Position numbers and translations under genes: made by a program. A stretch of 64,000 nucleotides of DNA from a virus, in the IMG/VR virus record IMGVR_UViG_3300013126_004149, positions 1 through 64,000 of that record. One strand, 5' to 3'. The notes below the pieces were generated by a model. It was not told the DNA's origin. It worked only from the letters and a program-made list of their open reading frames with translations, and searched no databases. The stretch's first letter is position 1, and every line of letters begins with the position of its first letter. Below, one piece after another: positions 1-7,214 of this stretch.

Positions 1-1
1 A

Positions 2-100
2 GACGATTACAGACATGGAGCTCAAATAAGACCAGTTAAAACTGGCACAAGCGTTGAAGTGTTTAAAAAGAAGGAGCTTACGTCTCCGGAAACACGTTAG
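2..100 (+). CDS. C-terminal end of an unidentified protein (partial)
   Basis: The frame is open from the window edge to TAG at 98-100 and encodes 32 residues ending EVFKKKELTSPETR. The start lies outside the window. The fragment is basic and polar; no family could be recognised. It converges on the small gene at 120-266 with only 19 nt between the stops. Being real rather than chance is supported only by the uninterrupted frame and gene-like spacing. Confidence 0.4.
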   Translation, partial: DDYRHGAQIRPVKTGTSVEVFKKKELTSPETR

Positions 101-119
101 TCTTTAGCTAATGTGTAGT

Positions 120-266
120 TCATCTACCTTGTCCTTTATAAGCTTTTTTATAATTTCTAGCTTTTTTTGATTTAGAAGATTTCTTCTTTGAATGAACTCC
201 AGGTCTTTTTTTGTGCGGTTTAGCAATGTGAGTTCTAACTGTTGAACTCTTAGTAGGTTTTGCCAT
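120..266 (-). CDS. small Lys/Arg-rich protein, 48 aa
   Basis: An ATG at 266 opens a 48-residue frame ending at TGA 120-122. The product is very basic (about a third Lys/Arg) and ends with YKKAYKGQGR, preceded by a Lys/Ser-rich stretch. I recall short proteins with a similar KNYKK.Y.GQGR ending in Bacteroidota genomes, but their function is not known to me. The composition fits binding to nucleic acid or ribosomes (inference). The perfect 18-bp AT palindrome at 305-322 lies about 40 nt upstream and could drive it. It may be host-derived. Confidence 0.7.
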   Translation of the reverse strand: MAKPTKSSTVRTHIAKPHKKRPGVHSKKKSSKSKKARNYKKAYKGQGR

Positions 267-304
267 AGTGATTTATTATTTTTTAAAAGCAGTTAAAAAC
301 TACC

Positions 305-322
305 TTTTAATATATATTAAAA
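305..322. promoter_or_regulatory. palindromic AT promoter-like motif, divergent
   Basis: TTTTAATATATATTAAAA is a perfect 18-bp palindrome between the divergent genes at 120-266 (-) and 327-494 (+). It contains the TTTTAATATATA motif on both strands, the same motif that precedes many genes in this window. It ends only 4 nt before the + strand ATG but about 39 nt before the - strand ATG. A role as promoter is inferred from recurrence and position. Confidence 0.55.
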
Positions 323-326
323 TTTT

Positions 327-494
327 ATGAAAAAAAAGTTAGATCTTCATGGTATTAAACATATAGACGCGGATAATATCATAGAAGATTATATCCTAAT
401 TACAAAACCACCATTTTCCATAATAACCGGAAATTCTATCGATTTATTTTTCATAATAAAAAAAACCACTCGAAAGAGTGGTTTTTTTTATTAA
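327..494 (+). pseudogene. truncated Smr-domain-like ORF, 55 aa
   Basis: The product begins MKKKLDLHG and contains PPFSIITGNS. LDLHG and ITGNS are the two hallmark motifs of short phage and bacterial Smr domains (MutS2 C-terminal nuclease-like fold). A full Smr domain continues for about 30 further residues after the TGNS motif. Here the frame instead runs through FFIIKK straight into the terminator hairpin at 458-489 and stops at 492-494, overlapping the 3' end of the FKBP gene. It is either a minimal form or, more likely, a gene that lost its 3' end. Confidence 0.5.
458..489. terminator. bidirectional terminator with GAAA tetraloop
   Basis: AAAACCACTC (462-471), loop GAAA, GAGTGGTTTT (476-485), flanked by A-run and T-run, so it works on both strands. 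It lies between the converging Smr-like ORF and the FKBP gene. The ACCACTC stem recurs at 32.6 and 43.9 kb and, with variation, at 52.9 and 55.5 kb. Confidence 0.85.
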
Positions 495-949
495 GCTTGT
501 TCTGTTTCTGTCTCTGTTTCTGTTTCTGTCTTAGTTACACTAACAACTTCGATATCAAAAACTAAATCTTTACCAGCTAATGGGTGATTTCCATTAATAA
601 CCACGTGGTCTTCATTAACTGCTTCAACAAGAACTCGAACTGGTTGTCCGTTTCCTGAGTCAGCTTGTAATTCTTGTCCTACTTCAACTTCACCTGGTAA
701 TTTATCAAATGGAACTTGTACGAAAAGGTCCTCTCTAACTTCACCATATGCTTCAGAAGCTGGAATAGTTACTTGAACTTTATCTCCAACGTTTTTTCCT
801 AAGATTGCATTTTCGAATCCTGGAATAACTTGTCCAACTCCAACGTCAAACTTTAGTGGTTCTCTACCTTCTGATGAGTCAAATGGTTGATCGTCATTAG
901 GATATCTTCCTGTGTAATGTACTTCTACTGTACTTCCTTGTGTAATCAT
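491..949 (-). CDS. FKBP-type peptidyl-prolyl isomerase, SlyD-like
   Basis: 152 aa. The N-terminal part has VEVHYTGR, FDSSEGREPLKF and GVGQVIPGFENAILG, the classic FKBP prolyl-isomerase pattern, split by an insert-in-flap type region (about residues 70-125) as in SlyD chaperones, and returns with HPLAGKDLVFDIEVVSV. It should catalyse cis-trans isomerisation of Xaa-Pro bonds and assist folding in the cytoplasm. The C-terminus is an unusual run of alternating Thr-Glu (about 133-150) encoded by a 6-bp microsatellite, in place of the His-rich tail of SlyD. The upstream AT motif lies at about 972-990. A chaperone could help fold phage structural proteins (inference). Confidence 0.9.
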   Translation of the reverse strand: MITQGSTVEVHYTGRYPNDDQPFDSSEGREPLKFDVGVGQVIPGFENAILGKNVGDKVQVTIPASEAYGEVREDLFVQVPFDKLPGEVEVGQELQADSGNGQPVRVLVEAVNEDHVVINGNHPLAGKDLVFDIEVVSVTKTETETETETEQA

Positions 950-1034
950 ATTTTTTTATTGTTTTTTATTTATATAGAGATATATTAAAAAGTTTTAATC
1001 TCCCCACACCTTATATATAGATTTTTTTCTTCTC

Positions 1035-1133
1035 TTATTTTTTTCTTTCTTTATCAATTTCTTTTGCTATTTGTTCTGAGAGTAATTTTGTGAGTTCACT
1101 TTCAATATCAACTGTTTTTTTAATTTTCTTCAT
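1035..1133 (-). CDS. 32-aa charged ORF coupled to the phosphoesterase gene
   Basis: ATG at 1133 overlaps the TGA of the upstream phosphoesterase gene in an ATGA arrangement (1130-1133), typical of translational coupling in phages. The product is Lys/Glu/Ile-rich, probably a single helix, and ends at TAA 1035-1037. No family recognised. Support is only the overlap and the full use of the space up to the FKBP promoter region. Confidence 0.4.
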   Translation of the reverse strand: MKKIKKTVDIESELTKLLSEQIAKEIDKERKK

Positions 1134-1870
1134 AATTTAACATAGTGTAATTCTATATCACCATCTATGGTTTCTATTATATATGAGCAACTTTCACAAA
1201 AGTCTCCGGTATTATAGTAATTTTTATCTTCTATCTTTTCAATAGATGGTGTGTGTATATGTCCAATCATAATTGAATTACAAGAGGTTTCATTTATTTG
1301 TATTAGTGCTAATTTTTTAAAATCGTTTATAAATGAAATAGCATCTTTAACTCTATTTTTTAGAAATTTGGAAAGAGACCAATATTCCAAACCAAATAAT
1401 TTTCTAAACCAATTATAGATATTATTTATCTTAAAACTCCACTCATAGGCAATGTCACCAATTAAATAAAGAATTGGATGTAATCTTATAAATCCATCAA
1501 ATTTATCACCATGACATATGTAAATACTTTCTTGTTTTTTTGTCCAGTAATATTTTTCATCACAAAGTTCAATATCTCCAATATTTATACTATTTTCTTT
1601 TATTAATCCTCTCAGATAGAAGTCATGATTACCTATTATGTAAGTCACTTTAACACCCTTTCTAGACATTCTTAGTATCTTTTGTATAACTGTTGAATGT
1701 TCTTCTTTCCAATAAAATTTTCTTTTTAGTGATGTTAGATCAATAAAGTCACCAACTATTATTAAATTTTCAAATTCTAAATTTTTAAATACCTCTAATA
1801 ACTTATCTGCTTGGCATTTTTTTGTTCCTAGATGCACATCTGATATAAAAAGAGTTCTAACTTTTTTCAT
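1130..1870 (-). CDS. calcineurin-like metallophosphoesterase, LpxH-like
   Basis: 246 aa. All metal-binding motifs of the family are visible in order: FISDVHLG (D-x-H, residues 8-15), VGDFIDL (about 39-45), GNHDFY (about 79-84), CHGDKFD and GHIHTPS (about 203-209). The arrangement and length resemble UDP-2,3-diacylglucosamine hydrolases (LpxH), which act in lipid A synthesis, though substrate cannot be read from sequence. It overlaps the 3' end of the glycosyltransferase gene by 14 nt, so the two form one unit; the pairing suggests action on a lipid-linked or surface sugar. Alternative: general phosphodiesterase or nucleotidase. Confidence 0.85.
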   Translation of the reverse strand: MKKVRTLFISDVHLGTKKCQADKLLEVFKNLEFENLIIVGDFIDLTSLKRKFYWKEEHSTVIQKILRMSRKGVKVTYIIGNHDFYLRGLIKENSINIGDIELCDEKYYWTKKQESIYICHGDKFDGFIRLHPILYLIGDIAYEWSFKINNIYNWFRKLFGLEYWSLSKFLKNRVKDAISFINDFKKLALIQINETSCNSIMIGHIHTPSIEKIEDKNYYNTGDFCESCSYIIETIDGDIELHYVKL

Positions 1871-2837
1871 GTATTTTTATTATATTTTCAATGATATCAT
1901 CGATTGGATTATACCATTTATAATCTATTTTATCCCAATTGTTTAACCAATCGCTTATTGAATCTGATGTGAATGAATCAGTTAATATTCCTATTTTTTT
2001 AAGAGAAATCGCATTACACAGTTGTTCATATTGTCCTCTTAATGGAATTGACCATAGTTTCTTATTCATTATAAGTGCTTCTGAAGTTGTTGAAAATCCA
2101 GAAGCTGTTATTATTCCAGTACAATTTAGCATATCGTTTTCAAATTCTTCTTTATTCAATTTTTTTAGTTCTATATTTTCAATTTTTTTACTTCTTTTAA
2201 TATCAGGTGAATATATTTTCCAATTTTCTTTTCTAAATTCTTTTAATTCTGTTATTATATAATCAGATGATAGTGATGGTAAATAAATTAAATAGAAGTC
2301 TTCATCTTTTGGTTCATTGGATAAAAATTTTTCATTTACAACAGGTTGGTATATGAAATCATCAAATTTTTCATATCCCAATGCTATGTTATAATCACAT
2401 TTTGCGAATTTTTTTAAAAACTTTTCAGAAATCTTATCCCTCTTTGAAGGTCTTGGTAAATTATTGGATAGAAATGAATATTGATTACCGAATCCAATTG
2501 AAGTTATTCTACATTTTCTGGCTGACCATGCTGATATGGGTTCAAAATCAGATATTACAATATCATATTTACTAACATCATATTTTATATCTTTTATAAA
2601 TTGTTTTACATTTGCTTTTTTAAATGTTTTTATCCAATCTATACTCCCTCTATTATCATAATACATTGATAATCCCTCAAAATGTTTAGTAATTTTAAAT
2701 GGTATTTTAAGTTGTGAATTATTTCCCGATGTGATAATATCCACATCGAATCCATTTTCTATCAAAGATTTGATCAATTGTGTTGATCTTGTTATGTGTC
2801 CATTTCCGGTTAATTGAATACCGTATAAAACTTTCAT
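1857..2837 (-). CDS. glycosyltransferase, MurG/GT28-like
   Basis: 326 aa. It starts MKVLYGIQLTGNGHITRS, with the Gly-rich donor-site loop near the N-terminus, and has the C-terminal UDP-sugar signature GIITASGFSTTSEAL followed by the GQYEQ.NA motif (about residues 235-275). This is the pattern of MurG-like family 28 transferases and their MJ1255-type relatives. It probably transfers a sugar to a lipid or surface acceptor. It is the first gene of a pair with the LpxH-like phosphoesterase (14-nt overlap). An AT motif ATAATATATAG lies directly before the ATG. Such a pair could alter host surface glycans; that is inference. Confidence 0.75.
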   Translation of the reverse strand: MKVLYGIQLTGNGHITRSTQLIKSLIENGFDVDIITSGNNSQLKIPFKITKHFEGLSMYYDNRGSIDWIKTFKKANVKQFIKDIKYDVSKYDIVISDFEPISAWSARKCRITSIGFGNQYSFLSNNLPRPSKRDKISEKFLKKFAKCDYNIALGYEKFDDFIYQPVVNEKFLSNEPKDEDFYLIYLPSLSSDYIITELKEFRKENWKIYSPDIKRSKKIENIELKKLNKEEFENDMLNCTGIITASGFSTTSEALIMNKKLWSIPLRGQYEQLCNAISLKKIGILTDSFTSDSISDWLNNWDKIDYKWYNPIDDIIENIIKIHEKS

Positions 2838-2900
2838 AAACTATATATTATTTCTATTTTATTTAAATTAAACTTTTCAAAAAAAATACTTAGAATAAAC

Positions 2901-3212
2901 ATGAATTTGTCTTACGAATTATCTGATATAACTTCTCACCTAAATGATATAAGGTATAACTACCTTATTGTTCCTATTTCAGTTCTGAATATTTTAGAGC
3001 AAGACACTAGATTTACATATATAGAATTTAGAGAGGTTAACAGTGGATTAAATAAAGTTGGTAATTTTATGTGGTATGAGGTTTATTTAGATATTTTAAT
3101 GCCACCTGATGAAATTTTAATCTACTGTGATAAATCTATTTTAAGAGACAACAAAATTGACTTTTTATTGAGTGATATTGAGTTGATAAAAGAAAAAAGA
3201 ATTATTGTATGA
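2901..3212 (+). CDS. hypothetical protein, 103 aa
   Basis: Not recognised. The product is a soluble mixed alpha/beta-looking sequence (MNLSYELSDITSHLNDIRYN at the start) without signal peptide or cysteine motif. Its TGA overlaps the ATG of the next gene (ATGA at 3209-3212), so both are probably one transcriptional unit. It is divergent from the glycosyltransferase gene across about 60 nt of AT-rich sequence. Confidence 0.6.
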   Translation: MNLSYELSDITSHLNDIRYNYLIVPISVLNILEQDTRFTYIEFREVNSGLNKVGNFMWYEVYLDILMPPDEILIYCDKSILRDNKIDFLLSDIELIKEKRIIV

Positions 3213-3631
3213 TGTATTCAATATTAGATTTTATTTTCAAATCAAAGATTGTAAAATATTTTCAAAATTATTATAAAGGAATAGTATTATTAAGAGAAAA
3301 AAGTTATTATTTAAATACATTATTATTAAAAATAATAATGATGTCAAAATCTATTTATATAACTAAGTGGTATGAAGATTTATACGATGTTTGTATAGAG
3401 ATTCAAAGTTCTACAAGATATAGTCAATCTATTTACTTAGATAATCTATCTTATGATGATCTAAACTCAATTGTTACTTCTATAAAAGAAAAATATGAAG
3501 AAGATGAAATAGAGAATGTTAATTTAGATTACTCAATATTATTTAAAGTGATTGACTTTTTATCTACTAAATTCAAAGAAAATAGTTTTGATAGTTCAAC
3601 TATTAGTGAAATAAAAAAGAGGTTAAACTAA
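3209..3631 (+). CDS. hypothetical protein, 140 aa
   Basis: Not recognised. The N-terminal 55 residues are hydrophobic and basic; the rest is acidic and probably helical, ending with a Lys-rich tail. Translationally coupled to the preceding gene by the ATGA overlap. Its TAA lies inside the 11-bp stem of the terminator shared with the converging DHH gene. Confidence 0.6.
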   Translation: MMYSILDFIFKSKIVKYFQNYYKGIVLLREKSYYLNTLLLKIIMMSKSIYITKWYEDLYDVCIEIQSSTRYSQSIYLDNLSYDDLNSIVTSIKEKYEEDEIENVNLDYSILFKVIDFLSTKFKENSFDSSTISEIKKRLN

Positions 3632-3640
3632 CCTCTTTTA
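3613..3640. terminator. bidirectional terminator
   Basis: AAAAGAGGTTA (3615-3625), loop AAC, TAACCTCTTTT (3629-3639): an 11-bp perfect stem with A and T flanks. The stop codons of both converging genes sit within it. Confidence 0.85.
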
Positions 3641-5331
3641 AAATTTTTGAAACTTGATATTCTAGATTCATTGCTTATTACATTTCCCTTATTATCAAGT
3701 TTAGTAACTTGTTCTGAGGGTATAACTTTATAATCCATATCTGGTTCTCTTCCAGTTCCTTCACCTTTTTCACTCCATTTTAGTCCAAAGTCCCATTTAA
3801 TTCCTGATAAGTCTCCAATTATTTTATTTTTGAATAAGTCGATATATCTTTTACCCTCATTATTCAATAATAATTTACTAACTTCCACTTTTTCACCATT
3901 ATCTGATTCTGTTTCGGTTTTAACTTGTCCAAAAACATTTGAGATTGATCCTATTCCACCATGCCCACCTGATACAGTAATTTCATCTTGTCCAATTGAT
4001 GTATCTGGATCATAATAGTTTAGGTATTCTTTAAAGTTGTTTAATAAATAAGTCATATAAACTCCTAAATCATTGATAGGATTACCATCTTTATATTTAG
4101 GTGGATTTTGAATTTCTTTAATATTACTGAATGCGCAAACTTGTAAAGTTCCTCCGTATTGTAGTAATATAAACTTAGGTAATTGTGGTATAGTCCAAAC
4201 ATTTCCATCCTTATCTACTCGTCTAGACATTAAATAAATTTCATCTTCTGATAAGAATTCTTTTAATTTAGATGTATTCATAGCATCTAATTTATCTAAT
4301 TTACCAGAAGATATAGCTTCTTGTATTTTACCCATTATAATTCCCATTTCATAATCTTCTTGTATGATAGTTCTGGCTCTTAAAGCATTAGCCCATGTTC
4401 CTGTTGGAACAAATGCCAAATCACCAATTAGTGCATAACCATCAGAGAATATATTAAATTCACTTCCGGCACCACCAGCCATTCTTTGGAAATCTGTTAA
4501 AAATTCAGATTGTGTTTTATAAACTTTCTTCATTTTTTTAGATCCTCTAGTTTGTCTTTCCATTCTTCTTAATCTATAGTCAGAATCTGATAAGAAATCC
4601 TTTTTCTTTCCTGTTCTTGTGAAAACATTATGTTCTGGATAAACTTTTTTCATAACATTGAAAATAGAATAAATAGATGCGTCTCTACAATTCTTAATAA
4701 CTGATATTAAAGTTTGGTGATCACCTCTTTTAAGCATTTGATTAAAAGCAGCTGCAAATTGTAATCTTATATTTTTTTGTTTTTTAATATCTGATAAATT
4801 ATAGTCTAATAATCTTTTCCAATCTACTTCATACTCATCATATTTAGCAGCATCAATCATTCTGATAACTGAAACTGTTAAATCATCCTGTGGTACTCCT
4901 AAATTTAAACAGATTGCTTCGTATGCAGATGCTGTTTCTGATTTACCCACTGGCATATCTTTATATTTTTTCTTTTGTTCTTCTGTAAATACTCCATGGT
5001 GGTCTAAGTAATAATCAATTATCTCGTCTCTTTCATCACCTGGCATATTGGCAAAGTCAACAACAACATTAATTAATTTAGGATCAACAGTTGTATATTT
5101 CCACCCATCAGAGTAATTAAGGATACCATATTTAACAATTTCAAATCCATTGTCTATAAGATATTTTTTTACTTCGATTGCGCTAAAAATACCATCCATA
5201 TCATCATGAGTGTATAAAGCAACTTTCTTACCATCTTTGTCTTTATTTAACCAATATTTTTCATCTTTTGGTAATCTAGGTGAGGCTTCTTCATTTACTT
5301 TAATAAAATTATTATATCTGTTAATTTTCAT
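3628..5331 (-). CDS. DHH-family phosphoesterase
   Basis: 567 aa. Motifs of the DHH superfamily are present: THDDMDG (about residues 41-47), VVVDFAN (about 89-95), YYLDHHGV (about 107-114) and, near the C-terminus, SGGHGG, matching the GGGH motif of the DHHA1 domain. Members cleave phosphodiester bonds in short oligonucleotides, cyclic dinucleotides or ssDNA (RecJ, NrnA, GdpP); which of these cannot be told here. The first 15 residues, MKINRYNNFIKVNEE, do not belong to the DHH fold and match the leader-like peptides of several other proteins in this window, so the enzyme may be a packaged virion protein (inference). The start is supported by the TTTAATATATAATAA motif just upstream. Confidence 0.8.
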   Translation of the reverse strand: MKINRYNNFIKVNEEASPRLPKDEKYWLNKDKDGKKVALYTHDDMDGIFSAIEVKKYLIDNGFEIVKYGILNYSDGWKYTTVDPKLINVVVDFANMPGDERDEIIDYYLDHHGVFTEEQKKKYKDMPVGKSETASAYEAICLNLGVPQDDLTVSVIRMIDAAKYDEYEVDWKRLLDYNLSDIKKQKNIRLQFAAAFNQMLKRGDHQTLISVIKNCRDASIYSIFNVMKKVYPEHNVFTRTGKKKDFLSDSDYRLRRMERQTRGSKKMKKVYKTQSEFLTDFQRMAGGAGSEFNIFSDGYALIGDLAFVPTGTWANALRARTIIQEDYEMGIIMGKIQEAISSGKLDKLDAMNTSKLKEFLSEDEIYLMSRRVDKDGNVWTIPQLPKFILLQYGGTLQVCAFSNIKEIQNPPKYKDGNPINDLGVYMTYLLNNFKEYLNYYDPDTSIGQDEITVSGGHGGIGSISNVFGQVKTETESDNGEKVEVSKLLLNNEGKRYIDLFKNKIIGDLSGIKWDFGLKWSEKGEGTGREPDMDYKVIPSEQVTKLDNKGNVISNESRISSFKNFKRG

Positions 5332-5348
5332 TATTTATATTTATTTTT

Positions 5349-5363
5349 TATTATATATTAAAT
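5349..5363 (-). promoter_or_regulatory. promoter-like AT motif before the DHH gene
   Basis: On the - strand TTTAATATATAATAA stands about 18-32 nt before the ATG at 5331. It is one of the many copies of the recurrent motif and faces a second copy at 5390-5403 in the opposite direction. Confidence 0.5.
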
Positions 5364-5389
5364 TATTTTATCAACTTTTTATTATATAT

Positions 5390-5403
5390 TTTTAATATAT
5401 AAA
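5390..5403 (+). promoter_or_regulatory. promoter-like AT motif before the homing endonuclease
   Basis: TTTTAATATATAAA lies 37 nt before the ATG at 5441, the longer of the two spacing classes seen for this motif. Confidence 0.5.
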
Positions 5404-5440
5404 GTATATTCATAATGATATAGAAAATTTAATTTAATAA

Positions 5441-7198
5441 ATGATATTAAGTGTTTGGAGACCTAGAACAAAATATATTGATAATAAACAAGTAATAATA
5501 TATTATGAGTTATGTAATATAGATGATATTTATAAAAGTGGTTCAAGTAATTTAAAGGTTATTTATATATGTGATAATGATAGTTGTAAAAACTCTAATA
5601 AAAAATATGCTATTAACAGACATCATTTATCTAAAAAACGTTCTAAAACAGTTAATGAAGAAATACAGATATGTCGTTCTTGTCAAACAAAGGGTGAGAA
5701 TAATCCTAGATATGGAGATAATAGAACCTGGGATGAAATACATGGTATTTATAAATCATCTTTGTTAAAGGAACATAAGAGAAAATTATTTATAGAAAAT
5801 AATCCGTCAAATAATATAGAAGTTATTAATAAGAAAAAAAAGAATAATTTAGAAAAGTGGGGTGTTGAGAATGTTTTTCAATTAGAATTTGTTAAAGATA
5901 AAATTAAAAAAACAAATTTAGAAAAGTTTGGATATGAATCCCCAATAAAATCTGAATTTGTTAAAGATAAAATTAAAAAAACAAATTTAGAAAAGTGGGG
6001 TGTTGAAAATGTCTTGCAATCTAAAGATGTTAGAGATAAATCAAAATTAACAAGTTTGTGTAGATATGGATTTGAATATCCACAAAAATCTGATATTATT
6101 AAAGATAAAATCAAAAAAACTAATTTAGAGAAGTTTGGAGTTGATAGTCATATGAAGGATGAATTTTTCAGATCTTCTTTTATAATTTCCAAAAATATTA
6201 ATTATATAAAATATTTAGAAAATGGAATATCTTTATTTAAGTGTGATATAGGATGTAATCATAATTTTGAAATAAGTTCTGATACTTTTTTAAGTAGAAA
6301 TAAAATTGGAACAAAATTATGTACAATTTGTAATCCAATAGGTGATTTTAAATCTTATAAAGAAATTGAATTATATAATTTTATTAAATATTCATATAAT
6401 AATGAAGTTATACAATCATATAGAGATGGTTTAGAAATAGATATATATTTACCTGAATTAAATTTAGGATTTGAATTTAACGGTTTATATTGGCATTCAG
6501 AAAAACATAAAGATAAAAATTATCATAAAAATAAAACAAATTATTTTAGGGAAAGAGGCATAAGAATTGTACATATATGGGAGGATAATTGGGTTAATAA
6601 AAATGAGATAATAAAATCTCAGATAAAAAACTTATTAAATAAAACCGAAATTAAGTTATTTGCTAGAAGGTGTGGGGTTAGAGAAGTCTCTTTAAATGAG
6701 TGTAGAGAATTTTTAGATAATAATCATATACAAGGATATGTTAATTCTAAAGTCAAAATAGGTCTTTATTATAACGATGAATTAGTTAGTTTGATGACAT
6801 TTGATCAATTTGAAGGTCGTAAAAAAATGGAAGAAGGTGGGTGGAATTTGTCTAGATTTTGTAATAAACTAAATACTAATGTTATTGGAGGAGCTTCAAA
6901 ACTCTTAAACTATTTTATCAAAACATATTTACCAAAGAGGATTGTTAGTTACGCTGATCGAGATTGGTCAGTCGGTAATTTATATTATAAGTTAGGATTT
7001 AAAATGATCAATGAATCTAGACCTGATTATAAATATATTATTTCTAATAAAAGAGTTAATAAATCCAGATATAGAAAATCTAATTTAATATTGGTAAATT
7101 CTAAAAATGTTGATTTATCAGAATCTAAAGAGATGTTAAATAGAAATATTTTAAAAATTTGGGATTGTGGTAAAATAAAATTTGAATTTACTCATTAA
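5441..7198 (+). CDS. homing endonuclease, Vsr-like (EDxHD-type) with repeats
   Basis: 585 aa. Residues about 125-245 hold four or five ~30-residue repeats of the NLEKWGVEN...FVKDKIKKT type, common in phage homing endonucleases and thought to bind DNA. Residues about 330-400 contain LEIDIYLPELNLGFEFNG, YWHS and VHIWEDNW, matching the very-short-patch-repair-like nuclease fold with acidic residues and a His. The C-terminal part (about 410-560) looks like an acetyltransferase-type fold (GWNLSRFC, YADRDWSVGNLYYKLGF) found in Hef-like phage nucleases. It is free-standing between two unrelated genes. A 43-nt stretch is repeated identically at 5885 and 5954, showing recent repeat expansion. Confidence 0.8.
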   Translation: MILSVWRPRTKYIDNKQVIIYYELCNIDDIYKSGSSNLKVIYICDNDSCKNSNKKYAINRHHLSKKRSKTVNEEIQICRSCQTKGENNPRYGDNRTWDEIHGIYKSSLLKEHKRKLFIENNPSNNIEVINKKKKNNLEKWGVENVFQLEFVKDKIKKTNLEKFGYESPIKSEFVKDKIKKTNLEKWGVENVLQSKDVRDKSKLTSLCRYGFEYPQKSDIIKDKIKKTNLEKFGVDSHMKDEFFRSSFIISKNINYIKYLENGISLFKCDIGCNHNFEISSDTFLSRNKIGTKLCTICNPIGDFKSYKEIELYNFIKYSYNNEVIQSYRDGLEIDIYLPELNLGFEFNGLYWHSEKHKDKNYHKNKTNYFRERGIRIVHIWEDNWVNKNEIIKSQIKNLLNKTEIKLFARRCGVREVSLNECREFLDNNHIQGYVNSKVKIGLYYNDELVSLMTFDQFEGRKKMEEGGWNLSRFCNKLNTNVIGGASKLLNYFIKTYLPKRIVSYADRDWSVGNLYYKLGFKMINESRPDYKYIISNKRVNKSRYRKSNLILVNSKNVDLSESKEMLNRNILKIWDCGKIKFEFTH

Positions 7199-7214
7199 TT
7201 CATTAATTAGAGTT

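Noticed and set aside
120-266. Ribosomal protein of known type (L34, L36 or Thx)
   Set aside because: Composition is similar but none of their defining motifs is present, so only a general small basic protein is claimed.
5332-5440. Replication origin because of extreme AT content
   Set aside because: The whole genome is AT-rich and this gap contains two promoter-like motifs that explain it; no repeats or skew change could be shown by eye.
5820-6150. Tandem DNA repeat or CRISPR-like array
   Set aside because: The repeats are in-frame coding units of the homing endonuclease, with uneven identity and no unique spacers.
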